Assembly (NCBI GenBank): GCA_030625925.1
Contig: DAOUPY010000001.1
Location: 1-29,000 of the forward strand
DNA: 29,000 bases
Origin: Fusobacteriaceae bacterium
GTDB lineage: Bacteria > Fusobacteriota > Fusobacteriia > Fusobacteriales > Fusobacteriaceae
Direction: 5' to 3'
The notes under the pieces are model-generated. The model did no database searches. It was given only the letters and a program-made list of their open reading frames with translations, and was not told the DNA's origin. Both the position numbers and the translations under genes were made by a program. Shown here piece after piece: positions 1 through 7,846 of the stretch; the first letter of the stretch is position 1, and each line of letters begins with the position of its first letter.

Positions 1-1
1 A

Positions 2-922
2 CCTTCAAGGGTTGATAATACAACCCAAAAGATCATGGAAAGATTCTTGATCTATCTGAAAACGTCTACTAATGGTTTCGACTACTATACCAATATAGGT
101 TTAAGGGCGACGTCCAAAACAAAAGATGTGCTTTACACAGCCATAACATTTATAAAATACGGATACCTTGATGATGCTAAGAAAATTTTAATAAGGAGAA
201 TCGAGAGGGAAGAGGAGTTGTCTTATATTGATAGATCTAAACTGACCCTTGAAGAGGTTCAGGAAGCATATGTATATTTGATTTACCTAAAAGAATCTAA
301 TGACACCAAATTTTATAATGAAAATAAAGAAAAAATTCAAAAAAAAATTGATAAGATAGTGAGAAGTGTAAAACAAGATCTCAATAAAAAAAACATATTA
401 GAGAAGGGTTATGAGTTTAAGGTTTATTATTACACCTATAATCTTTTAAGGTTGTATGGAGGGATGACTGGGGAGAAAAAACACCTTTCTATGGAAGAAA
501 TGTTAAAAAACTATCTATTTAAAAATTTTGTATCGGGTGATGGGATAAAAAAATATGTATTGGATCAAAAAACTACTTATTCTAAGTGGGAATATATATT
601 GTTCTACGGGGATATAGAGACAAAAAAACTGGTAGATAAACTTTATAGCGGTAGTATTTTTAAAAGATACCCCTATTTTAGTAGTGGAAAAAGTATAGAT
701 GTTGAAACAAATTTAAGTCTGCTAGGGGGAGTTTACCTCAATAATTTGTCGAGAATTGGTGATATTAACTTATTGCAGCTCAATGAAGACATAGAGGAAA
801 ACGCTATGAAGATACCGAATAAAATTTATTTAACAGGGGGAAAGAGGTATGAAGTTAACGGTATAGATATATACCTGACGTCTAAATACTTGAACACCCT
901 GTATGATAGGAGTGAAGAATGA
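2..922 (+). CDS. Unrecognised protein, 5'-truncated by the window edge
   Basis: I do not recognise this protein. The frame is open from the left edge, and the first ATG (base 35, giving 295 residues) has no Shine-Dalgarno sequence in front of it, so the real start probably lies outside the window. The visible part is rich in Tyr, Lys and Leu and looks helical and soluble, with no signal peptide or membrane segment. The fragment FIKYGYLDDAKKIL resembles the repeated helical hairpins of alpha/alpha-barrel or TPR-like proteins, but that is a weak impression. The stop overlaps the scpB start as ATGA at 919-922, so the two are translationally coupled and belong to one operon. A helical-repeat or carbohydrate-related function is possible but unsupported. 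Confidence 0.7.
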   Translation, partial: PSRVDNTTQKIMERFLIYLKTSTNGFDYYTNIGLRATSKTKDVLYTAITFIKYGYLDDAKKILIRRIEREEELSYIDRSKLTLEEVQEAYVYLIYLKESNDTKFYNENKEKIQKKIDKIVRSVKQDLNKKNILEKGYEFKVYYYTYNLLRLYGGMTGEKKHLSMEEMLKNYLFKNFVSGDGIKKYVLDQKTTYSKWEYILFYGDIETKKLVDKLYSGSIFKRYPYFSSGKSIDVETNLSLLGGVYLNNLSRIGDINLLQLNEDIEENAMKIPNKIYLTGGKRYEVNGIDIYLTSKYLNTLYDRSEE

Positions 923-1464
923 TTAGGGAAAATATAGAAAAAGAGATAGAAGCTATGTTGTATTTGGCCTCAGAATTAGAGATAAAAGAATTGGCTAAAT
1001 TTTATAATATAAATGTAGAAAAGATGATCGAATATCTGAATCAATTAGGAGAAAATAAAAAAAATTGTGGAATAAACTTAAAAATTGGAAAAGGAATGGT
1101 ATACTTTGAAACTAATCCTAAATATGGAGAGGTTGTTCACAACTTTTTTAATCAAGAGAGTAAACCTAAAAAATTATCTAGGGCAGCTATGGAGACCTTG
1201 TCTATAATAGCATATAAACAGCCTGTAACAAAAAGTCATATTGAGGCTATAAGAGGGGTAAGTGTAGAAAGAGTTATCCATAATTTAGAGGAAAAAGGAT
1301 TGGTCTACCCCAGTGGAAAATTAGATAGAATTGGGAGACCAAATTTATATAGTACAACGGCTAATTTTTTAAATTATTTAAATATAGATGATTTAACAAA
1401 ACTTCCAAATTACACAGAGATAAGGGAAGAGCTGAATACAGGCGAAGATAAAAGGCAAGATTAA
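919..1464 (+). CDS. scpB: Segregation and condensation protein B (ScpB)
   Basis: ScpB is the dimeric winged-helix partner of ScpA and SMC in the bacterial condensin that compacts and separates chromosomes. The 181-residue length is normal. The family signature is clear: LSRAAMETLSIIAYKQPVT around residues 92-110, then IRGVSVERVIHNLEEKGLV, then the GRPNLYSTT turn and the closing FLNYLNIDDLTKLP segment near 155-168. Two winged-helix domains are expected, at about 1-85 and 90-165. The start overlaps the stop of the preceding gene as ATGA. scpA is not beside it in this window. The following 95-base spacer to the pseudouridine synthase is AT-rich and shows no convincing terminator. Confidence 0.95.
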   Translation: MIRENIEKEIEAMLYLASELEIKELAKFYNINVEKMIEYLNQLGENKKNCGINLKIGKGMVYFETNPKYGEVVHNFFNQESKPKKLSRAAMETLSIIAYKQPVTKSHIEAIRGVSVERVIHNLEEKGLVYPSGKLDRIGRPNLYSTTANFLNYLNIDDLTKLPNYTEIREELNTGEDKRQD

Positions 1465-1559
1465 AAAATAAAAATGAAGCACAAATTATATTAATTAATA
1501 TGGAAAATAAATAATTTCGTGAATATTTGTATCATTTGTAGTAGAAAAATGGAGGAAAA

Positions 1560-2270
1560 ATGGAAAAAGTAAGGTTAAATAAATACCTAGCATCTATAGG
1601 AATAGGGTCAAGGCGTGAGATAGATAAGATGGTAGAAGAAGAAAAAATAATGGTCAACGGTAAATGTCCAAGCCCGGGGATAAAGGTAAATATCAAGGAT
1701 GAGATAACAGTAAATGGAAGAGCAGTAGGAAAAACAAAGGAAAAGAAAGTATATTATGTTTTAAATAAGCCTAAAAAGGTAATAAGTGCAGCGAAAGATG
1801 ACAGAGGTAGAAGAACTGTAATAGATTTTATAAAAACAAAGGAAAGGATCTATCCTGTAGGAAGATTGGACTATGATACTGAAGGAATGATTATATTAAC
1901 TAATGATGGAGATCTATATAACAAAGTAATCCATCCTAAAGGTGAAGTATATAAAAAATATTTAATCCAGGCTGCAGGAATTATAAAAAAAATAAAGCTG
2001 GGACAGTTAAAAGCGGGAATAAAATTAGAAGACGGTTTAACACTGCCAGCTAAGGTAAGATTTTTGAAGGAAGAGGGAAGTACTACTTGGTTAACAGTTT
2101 CTATTCGAGAGGGAAGAAATCGTCAAGTTAGAAGGATGTTAGACGCTATAGGACATAGAGTTATAAGTTTAACTAGGGTAAAGATTGGGACTATTGCTAT
2201 GGGAGACTTAGAAACAGGGAAATATAGACACCTTACAAAAGAGGAAGTAAAATATTTAAAAAATGTTTAG
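1560..2270 (+). CDS. rluB: 23S rRNA pseudouridine synthase, RsuA/RluB family
   Basis: This enzyme isomerises a specific uridine in rRNA to pseudouridine. The N-terminal S4 RNA-binding domain (about residues 4-60, beginning VRLNKYLASIGIGSRRE) precedes the catalytic domain. The catalytic motif GRLDYDTEGMIILTNDG lies near residues 101-117, and its aspartate is the nucleophile in this family. REGRNRQVRRMLDAIGH near 182-198 is a second family signature. The 236-residue length fits RluB/RsuA. The ATG follows GGAGGAAAAA at good spacing. An scpB-rluB pairing is common in many bacteria. RluB is preferred over RsuA because of the scpB context, but the exact target base cannot be read from sequence. Confidence 0.9.
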   Translation: MEKVRLNKYLASIGIGSRREIDKMVEEEKIMVNGKCPSPGIKVNIKDEITVNGRAVGKTKEKKVYYVLNKPKKVISAAKDDRGRRTVIDFIKTKERIYPVGRLDYDTEGMIILTNDGDLYNKVIHPKGEVYKKYLIQAAGIIKKIKLGQLKAGIKLEDGLTLPAKVRFLKEEGSTTWLTVSIREGRNRQVRRMLDAIGHRVISLTRVKIGTIAMGDLETGKYRHLTKEEVKYLKNV

Positions 2271-2285
2271 AGGGAGAGTTGAAAG

Positions 2286-2726
2286 TTGGAGATAATTAAA
2301 GTATTTATAAAGTTTGGTTTAGTAGGGGCCAGTGGTGTAATAGTAAATATGTTGATCTATACTGCCCTTATAACTTTGAATGTAAACTATCTTGCAGCTG
2401 CTACAGTGGCATTTTTATTTGCAGTGAGCAGTAATTTTTACTTAAATTTCGTTTGGACATTTAAAGGTAAGGGGAAAGACAAAAGTATAAAGGAAAAATA
2501 TTTACATTTTTTTATAATAAGTTTAATAAATTTTGTAATTAATTTATCTATTCTTAAAATAGCGGTAGAATTTTTATCGGTAAATGAATTGACCTATGAT
2601 ATAATAAAAAAATATTTAGGATCTAATCCTGATAAAATAATTAAGATAATAGCTCAGATGATTGGAATAGGAGTGGCAACATTTTTTAATTTTTTTGGTA
2701 ATTATTTTATAACATTTCGAAAATAA
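2286..2726 (+). CDS. GtrA family membrane protein
   Basis: This is a small four-helix membrane protein of the GtrA family (146 residues). Members are associated with movement of polyprenyl-phosphate-linked sugars across the cytoplasmic membrane or with surface glycan modification. Hydrophobic segments lie at about residues 6-26, 32-50, 71-93 and 116-140. The family pattern of paired Asn and aromatic residues (NFYLNFVWTF near 54-63 and NFFGNYFITFRK at the end) is present. The start is TTG behind AGGGAG. It directly precedes a Dpm1-like glycosyltransferase, a common pairing that supports a role in the same lipid-sugar pathway. The flippase role is family inference. Confidence 0.85.
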   Translation: MEIIKVFIKFGLVGASGVIVNMLIYTALITLNVNYLAAATVAFLFAVSSNFYLNFVWTFKGKGKDKSIKEKYLHFFIISLINFVINLSILKIAVEFLSVNELTYDIIKKYLGSNPDKIIKIIAQMIGIGVATFFNFFGNYFITFRK

Positions 2727-2738
2727 AAGGAGAAATAG

Positions 2739-3464
2739 ATGGAAAAAACATTAATAATTATACCAACGTATAATGAAAGCGAAAATGTTGAAAAATTATT
2801 GGAGACAATATACGAAGTTAAAGATGACTTGAATATATTGATAGTGGATGATAATTCTCCAGATAAGACCTATGAGATCATAGAAAGATTGATGGAAGAA
2901 AAATATAAAGATAGATTATTTATCCATAAAAGAAGCGGGAAGCTGGGACTGGGAACGGCATATATTGCCGGATTTAAATGGGCCTTGGAAAGGGACTATG
3001 ATTATATATTCGAGATGGACGCTGATTTTTCTCATAATCCAAAGTATATCCCTGAATTTTTAAAGGAGATAAAAACTCATGACCTGGTAATAGGAAGCAG
3101 GTATGTGCCTGGAGGCGGAGTAGTAAACTGGGGAATCATAAGAAAGTTTATTAGTCGTGGAGGTAGTCTATATTCTAGGATAGTTCTAGGAGCTCCCATA
3201 AGAGATTTTACTGGCGGATTTAAATGTTTTAAAAGAAAAACTTTAGAAAATTTAAATTTAGATAAGATAGTATCCAATGGTTATTCTTTTCAAGTGGAAT
3301 TAAATTATAAAGTATGGCTAAAAGGGATGAAAATTAAGGAAACACCGATTATATTTGAAGACAGAACCTTAGGGCAGTCCAAGATGAGTAAAAAAATATT
3401 TTTAGAAGCTATATTAAAGGTATTATGGATGAGAGCACACAAGAAGTTTTTAAAAGAAAATTAA
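2739..3464 (+). CDS. Polyprenyl-phosphate glycosyltransferase, Dpm1-like (GT2)
   Basis: This is a GT-A fold family 2 enzyme that transfers a sugar from a nucleotide donor to polyprenyl phosphate at the cytoplasmic face of the membrane, making a lipid-linked sugar. The N-terminal IIPTYNESENV and IVDDNSPD motifs, the metal-binding DAD (D94-A-D96), GSRYVPGG at 119-126 and DFTGGFKCF at 156-164 are all as in polyprenol monophosphomannose synthases. At 241 residues it is the short soluble form, lacking the C-terminal membrane helices found in DpsG/YkoT-type enzymes. The preceding GtrA protein may supply the membrane partner. Mannose versus glucose as substrate cannot be decided from sequence. Confidence 0.9.
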   Translation: MEKTLIIIPTYNESENVEKLLETIYEVKDDLNILIVDDNSPDKTYEIIERLMEEKYKDRLFIHKRSGKLGLGTAYIAGFKWALERDYDYIFEMDADFSHNPKYIPEFLKEIKTHDLVIGSRYVPGGGVVNWGIIRKFISRGGSLYSRIVLGAPIRDFTGGFKCFKRKTLENLNLDKIVSNGYSFQVELNYKVWLKGMKIKETPIIFEDRTLGQSKMSKKIFLEAILKVLWMRAHKKFLKEN

Positions 3465-3483
3465 AAGAACTCTCTCTTTCTTA

Positions 3484-3510
3484 TTCCCTCTCTTTGCTGA
3501 AGAGAGGGAA
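3484..3510 (+). repeat. 11-bp perfect inverted repeat between the GT2 gene and gatC
   Basis: TTCCCTCTCTT (3484-3494) and its exact complement AAGAGAGGGAA (3500-3510) are separated by a TGCTG loop. The hairpin is strong for this AT-rich genome but has no U-tract after it, so it is not a classical terminator. Its CTCTC/GAGAG composition resembles the compound palindrome between gatA and gatB. Confidence 0.7.
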
Positions 3511-3570
3511 AGCTTAACAATTTAAGGAATAGGAAAGTTGATTATGAATTAGAAATTATGGAGGAAGAAG

Positions 3571-3864
3571 ATGGCATTAACTAGAGAAGATATATTAAAA
3601 GTAGCAAAATTATCTATGTTGGAATTCAAGGAATCAGAAGTTATGGTTTTACAGAACGAATTAAATGATATTTTAGAGTTCGTATCTAAATTAGATGAAG
3701 CAAATGTAGAAGGAGTAGAGCCTATGACCCAAGTAAATGATATATATAATTCATTTAGAGAAGATGTGGTTACAGAATCTTTAACTGTAGAAGAAGCGGT
3801 AAAAAATGCTCCTGAAGAGATAGAGGGAAGTTTTGCAGTGCCAAGAACTGTCAGCGAAAATTAA
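3571..3864 (+). CDS. gatC: Asp/Glu-tRNA amidotransferase subunit C
   Basis: GatC is the small subunit of the GatCAB amidotransferase, which converts mischarged Glu-tRNA(Gln) (and in many bacteria Asp-tRNA(Asn)) into the correct amide form. It wraps around GatA and stabilises the GatA-GatB interface. The 97-residue length is typical. The N-terminal LTREDILKVAKLSMLEF helix, the LNDILEFVSKLDEANVEGVEPMTQV segment (residues 27-50) and the C-terminal FAVPRTV motif are family hallmarks. The ATG follows GGAGGAAG. Unusually, gatA does not come next: two membrane glycan genes separate gatC from gatA. Confidence 0.95.
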   Translation: MALTREDILKVAKLSMLEFKESEVMVLQNELNDILEFVSKLDEANVEGVEPMTQVNDIYNSFREDVVTESLTVEEAVKNAPEEIEGSFAVPRTVSEN

Positions 3865-3875
3865 GGAGAAATTTT

Positions 3876-5321
3876 ATGATGAAAAATATATTAGATAATT
3901 TTAATAAGAAAAAATTCATAATATTTTTAATAGGAATTACTGTTTTTAGGCTGATTATAGGTAGTTATTTGAACTTATCTGATGATGAGGCATATTATAT
4001 GTTATGGTCTAGAAATTTAGGGATGAGTTATTATGATCATCCGCCCTTGATTGCCTATATAATAAGGTTAAGCACATTGATGTTTGGTGAAAATAATTTT
4101 TCTATGAGATTTGTCTCAGCAGGAATGATATTTGCAACCAGTATCTACATCTACAAAATCTCCTACTATTTGTATAAGAGTGAGAGGATCGCTGGTATTT
4201 CAGGGTTGATATTTAATATATTGCCACTGTATTCATTTCTATCTATAATGGTACTGCCAGATTCTCCGCTAATTTTACTATATACAATGGTTCTTTATTA
4301 TTTTTTAAAGGTGATTTATGAAAAAGATTGTAGATCTTGGTATATTATAGCTATACTGACAGGTTTGGGTTTACTGAGTAAATATAATATGTTTATGGTT
4401 TATCCAAGTATATTTTTCTACCTGCTGCTAAGTAAGGAGAATAGATTTTGGCTCCTAAAAAAAGAGCCGTATATAGCATTTATTATATCCATACTCATGT
4501 TTTCACCTGTTATCTATTGGAATTACTCCCATAACTGGGGATCATTTCAATTTCATTTAGAGGGACGGCAGAATAAAACATTTAGATTCAGACCTACAAG
4601 GTTTTTTCAATTTGTAGGAGGGCAGATAGGTGTAGCATCTCCTATCTTATTCTTCGGACTATTTATAGCTTCTATAAAAAATTTCAAAAAACCAGATGTA
4701 AATATACTGTTTTGGTTTGCACTACCGCTTATCGCTGTATTTACCTTCAGCTCCCTGTCTAACAGCTCAAAAGTTCATTGGTTAGCTTGTGCTTACATAC
4801 CTATGATAGTAGTTTTTGTAAGATATGTAGAGTTGAATAAATTGTGGCGGATAGGAATTGCACTCAGTGCAAGTTTATCTCTAATCTTATATTTTGCAGC
4901 CACAACCCTTATAATTCCTCTAAAGCCAAAGGACAATGCTTTGGCCGATATGCAGGGCTGGGACCTGGCCGCGGCTAGAGTACAGCAGATATATGATGAA
5001 TCTACAAAAGATGGTGAAGAGTGGTTTTTGTTTGGGGATCGATATCAGACATCCTCTCAACTAGCTGCCTATCTACCGAAAAAAGAATATGTATATAATC
5101 TCAGTGGCGGGATAAGTCAATTTGATTATTGGAAAGATAGAGATGGAGTAATTGGAAAAAACGGTATCTTTGTAGCTCATTCATTTTACAACAGAAAACC
5201 AGAGGATAAATTCTTGTTTGACAGGGTAGAGCTGGTAGATACAGTTGTATTTAAAAGATGGGGAAGGGTTCAAAGGGAATATTATATATATAAGGTGTAT
5301 AATTTTAAAGGGAGAAAATAG
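3876..5321 (+). CDS. GT39/PMT_2-type membrane glycosyltransferase
   Basis: This is a multi-pass membrane enzyme of the ArnT/PMT_2 (GT39/GT83-like, GT-C fold) group, which transfers a sugar from a polyprenyl-phosphate carrier to a lipid, glycan or protein on the outer face of the membrane. The conserved loop after the first membrane helix carries DDEAYYMLW (D36, D37, E38) and YDHPPL (about 53-58); the acidic pair is the expected catalytic and metal site. About nine or ten hydrophobic segments fill residues 13-350, followed by a mostly soluble C-terminal domain of about 125 residues. At 481 residues it is shorter than ArnT. The start is the first of two tandem ATGs, behind AAGGAGAA. It is the likely consumer of the lipid-sugar made by the GT2 gene upstream; the acceptor is unknown. 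Confidence 0.85.
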   Translation: MMKNILDNFNKKKFIIFLIGITVFRLIIGSYLNLSDDEAYYMLWSRNLGMSYYDHPPLIAYIIRLSTLMFGENNFSMRFVSAGMIFATSIYIYKISYYLYKSERIAGISGLIFNILPLYSFLSIMVLPDSPLILLYTMVLYYFLKVIYEKDCRSWYIIAILTGLGLLSKYNMFMVYPSIFFYLLLSKENRFWLLKKEPYIAFIISILMFSPVIYWNYSHNWGSFQFHLEGRQNKTFRFRPTRFFQFVGGQIGVASPILFFGLFIASIKNFKKPDVNILFWFALPLIAVFTFSSLSNSSKVHWLACAYIPMIVVFVRYVELNKLWRIGIALSASLSLILYFAATTLIIPLKPKDNALADMQGWDLAAARVQQIYDESTKDGEEWFLFGDRYQTSSQLAAYLPKKEYVYNLSGGISQFDYWKDRDGVIGKNGIFVAHSFYNRKPEDKFLFDRVELVDTVVFKRWGRVQREYYIYKVYNFKGRK

Positions 5322-6145
5322 TGGATAAAGAGACGTTGATGATAATAATAGTTATCTTGATAGCTATAGATGTATTGAAAGAGGGTTATTTAAAAGGCTT
5401 TGTAGGAGCTTTTTTGAAAAATCTCGTAAAATATAAAAAAACAGCTCTGGCAGGTATAGTGATAACCATATTTACCATAGTTTATTTAGATCTTCCTGTA
5501 GCTAAGCAGTTTTCCAATAAATATTATGACAAAACTTTACAGGGGATAGAAAATGGAGCTAGAACAGCTACACCTGAAGAGATAGTTATATTACAGCAAA
5601 AAGCTGAGATAGAAAAAATAAGTAAGGAAAAATATTCAAAATACGAAAGGTTTTTGGCTAACCAAGGAGATGGAGATACTGCAGCAGGAACTGTAGTGAT
5701 ATTACTCCTCATAGGAACTTTGTTTAAGAATAAAAAATTAAGAAAAGTTTCTAAAGAAGCCCTTATGACAATAATTGCAGCAGGTCTGCTGGTAAATATA
5801 TTAAAATATCTAATATCCAGGCTAAGACCAGATGTAAATATGCTGCCCTATCAGTTTTTTAGCTGGGCATCATGGATAGGTGGAAATGAAAGTATAAATC
5901 CATTTAAAAGCGCAAGTGCCAGTCTGCCTTCGGGACATGCAATCGTATCGGTGGCTGTAGCTTATTCATTTTATTATGGGTATAAAAATAAATTTATTAG
6001 ATTAATGGCAGTAACTTATGCTGTGGTGTTAAGCTGCTCTAGAGTATATGGGACAAGACATTGGTTAAGTGATGTCATTTCAGCAGCATTTTTAGGAGTG
6101 TTGGTAGCTAAGACGATATATGAGATAAATAAAAATAAAAAATAA
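5321..6145 (+). CDS. PAP2 family membrane phosphatase
   Basis: This is an integral membrane phosphatase of the PAP2 superfamily, acting on lipid phosphates or diphosphates. The three-part active site is complete: K162-x6-R169-P170, P203-S204-G205-H206, and S240-R241-x5-H247-x3-D251. H206 and H247 are the catalytic histidines of the family. Hydrophobic segments lie near 5-20, 42-58, 120-135, 147-165, 204-220, 226-240 and 250-265. An acidic, charged loop of about 60 residues (60-118) lies before the core and is longer than usual. The GTG start overlaps the previous stop by one base (TAGTG) behind AAAGGGAG. Context suggests recycling of undecaprenyl diphosphate or trimming of a lipid A-type substrate; which one is not decidable here. 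Confidence 0.9.
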   Translation: MDKETLMIIIVILIAIDVLKEGYLKGFVGAFLKNLVKYKKTALAGIVITIFTIVYLDLPVAKQFSNKYYDKTLQGIENGARTATPEEIVILQQKAEIEKISKEKYSKYERFLANQGDGDTAAGTVVILLLIGTLFKNKKLRKVSKEALMTIIAAGLLVNILKYLISRLRPDVNMLPYQFFSWASWIGGNESINPFKSASASLPSGHAIVSVAVAYSFYYGYKNKFIRLMAVTYAVVLSCSRVYGTRHWLSDVISAAFLGVLVAKTIYEINKNKK

Positions 6146-6233
6146 GAATAAACCTCTTCATTTAAATGGTTTCTCTTGAATTAGGAGAATTTATTCCCAT
6201 GACAGATGAGGTCTAAAAAACAAGGAGGAAAAG

Positions 6234-7682
6234 ATGTTATATAAGTATACAGCAACAGAGCTATCAGCTATGTTAAAAGCAAAAAAAATAACAGCGGTAG
6301 AATTAATAAACAATATATTTGATAGGATTGAAAAAACTGAATCAAAACTTGGAAGTTTTGTCCTATTGAAAAAAGAAAATGCCATAGAAGAGGCAAAGAA
6401 AGTAGATGAAAAAATAGCTAGAGGGGAAGAGTTACTACCACTAGAAGGAATTCCTGTTGCCATAAAAGATAATATGGTCTCCAAGGGTGACTTGACTACA
6501 TCAGCATCTAAGATTCTTGCTAACTATGAAGGGATCTATGATTCCACTGTAGTGAAGAGATTAAAGGAAGCAGGAGCAATAATAATTGGTAAAACTAACA
6601 TGGATGAATTTGCCATGGGATCTACGACAAAATCATCTTATATACAAGAGAGTAAAAACCCTTGGGATTTAGAAAGAACTCCAGGTGGATCATCAGGTGG
6701 ATCTGCATCATCAGTTGGGTCAGGACAAGTAACGTTATCTTTAGGATCAGATACAGGTGGAAGTATAAGACAGCCAGCAGCATTTTGTGGGATAGTAGGA
6801 CTAAAGCCTACCTATGGAAGAGTTTCTAGGTATGGATTGATGGCATTTGCATCATCACTGGATCAAATAGGACCAATGGGTAGAAGTGTAGAGGATGTAG
6901 CGGCTTTATTTAATGTGATCGGCGGATATGATGAAATGGATGCTACATCTATGGAATTAGAGATGCCTGATTTTACAGCTAATTTAGATGGAAACATTAA
7001 GGGAATGAAGATAGGAATTCCTAAGGAATACTTTATCGATGGATTAAATCCCAAGATAAAGAAGGTAACTGAGGATGCCATTGAAAATTTTAAAAAATTA
7101 GGAGCAGAGATCGTACCGATCAGCTTACCTAACACAGAGTTTGCCCCGGCAACTTATTATATAATTGCCCCAGCAGAAGCTAGTTCAAACTTAGCTCGTT
7201 TTGATGGAGTAAGATATGGATACAGAGCCAGCAGTTATGATGGTATAGAGGATATGTATATTAAAACTAGAAGTGAAGGATTTGGTCCTGAAGTAAAGAG
7301 AAGGATTATGATAGGAACTTATGTGCTTAGTGCTGGATATTATGACGCATATTATAAAAAAGCTCAAAAAGTAAGAAGACTTATTAAAAATGACTTTGAA
7401 AAGGCATTTAATGAGGTAGATGTGATCTTAACACCAGCTACTCCTGGAACTTCTTTTAAATTAACAGATAAAAAAACTCCAGTGGAGTTATATTTAGAGG
7501 ATATATTCACAATTCCGGCAAATCTTTCTGGAATCCCTGGATTGGTAATTCCAGCAGGAAAGGTAGATAACCTTCCAGTAGGGATACAGCTCTTAGGAAA
7601 AGCCTTTGATGAGGCGACTATATTAAAAGCTGGGGATGCTTATGAGAAAGCATATACAAAGATGGATATACCGGAGCTATAA
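6234..7682 (+). CDS. gatA: Asp/Glu-tRNA amidotransferase subunit A
   Basis: GatA is the amidase-signature subunit that hydrolyses glutamine and feeds ammonia to GatB. The Ser-cisSer-Lys triad is present as K78 (PVAIKDN), S153 (in GGSSGGS) and S177 (GSDTGGSIRQP), each one residue earlier than in the Staphylococcus aureus enzyme (numbering recalled from knowledge of that structure). At 482 residues it has the usual length. The ATG follows AAGGAGGAAAAG. The 88-base spacer upstream contains no gene. A 164-base spacer with REP-like palindromes separates it from gatB, so the three gat genes are collinear but not contiguous. Confidence 0.97.
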   Translation: MLYKYTATELSAMLKAKKITAVELINNIFDRIEKTESKLGSFVLLKKENAIEEAKKVDEKIARGEELLPLEGIPVAIKDNMVSKGDLTTSASKILANYEGIYDSTVVKRLKEAGAIIIGKTNMDEFAMGSTTKSSYIQESKNPWDLERTPGGSSGGSASSVGSGQVTLSLGSDTGGSIRQPAAFCGIVGLKPTYGRVSRYGLMAFASSLDQIGPMGRSVEDVAALFNVIGGYDEMDATSMELEMPDFTANLDGNIKGMKIGIPKEYFIDGLNPKIKKVTEDAIENFKKLGAEIVPISLPNTEFAPATYYIIAPAEASSNLARFDGVRYGYRASSYDGIEDMYIKTRSEGFGPEVKRRIMIGTYVLSAGYYDAYYKKAQKVRRLIKNDFEKAFNEVDVILTPATPGTSFKLTDKKTPVELYLEDIFTIPANLSGIPGLVIPAGKVDNLPVGIQLLGKAFDEATILKAGDAYEKAYTKMDIPEL

Positions 7683-7734
7683 GAAGACTCTTCCTTTGGA
7701 TGGAGAATTCATGATTATTAAAATTAAATATGAA

Positions 7735-7818
7735 TCCCTCGTAGGGAGAAATAAAGTAAAATAGATATGTTTCTCTCTCCCTAGTCAGGGAGAGAGTGTC
7801 CGTAGGACGAGAGAGGGT
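7735..7818 (+). repeat. REP-like compound palindrome between gatA and gatB
   Basis: Three dyads lie in a row. TCCCT-CGT-AGGGA is at 7735-7747. A 10-bp perfect stem, CTCTCTCCCT (7773-7782) with AGGGAGAGAG (7787-7796), has an AGTC loop. GTCC-GTA-GGAC is at 7798-7808. These are followed by GAGAGAGGGT (7809-7818), whose GAGAGAG can also pair with the left arm of the main stem. This main hairpin, small hairpin and returning arm is the architecture of REP/BIME-type extragenic repeats. There is no U-tract, so termination is not its obvious role. Whether it is multicopy in the genome is not known from this window. Confidence 0.65.
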
Positions 7819-7846
7819 AATAAAATAATAAAGAAGGAGAATATAT

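Noticed and set aside
35..37. ATG at 35 as the true start of the first gene
   Set aside because: There is no Shine-Dalgarno sequence and the frame is open to the window edge, so the gene more likely begins outside.
1488..1501. ATATTAATTAATAT palindrome in the scpB-rluB spacer
   Set aside because: It is all A/T and only 14 bp; expected by chance in DNA of this composition.
6146..6233. Terminator between the PAP2 gene and gatA from GAATAAA (6146-6152) and TTTATTC (6190-6196)
   Set aside because: The 7-bp AT-rich arms are 37 bases apart with no U-tract, too weak to call.
3484..7818. The two CT/GA-rich palindromes as ends of a transposon carrying gatC to gatA
   Set aside because: The two are not identical, there is no transposase or target duplication, and the interior includes essential gat genes in normal order.
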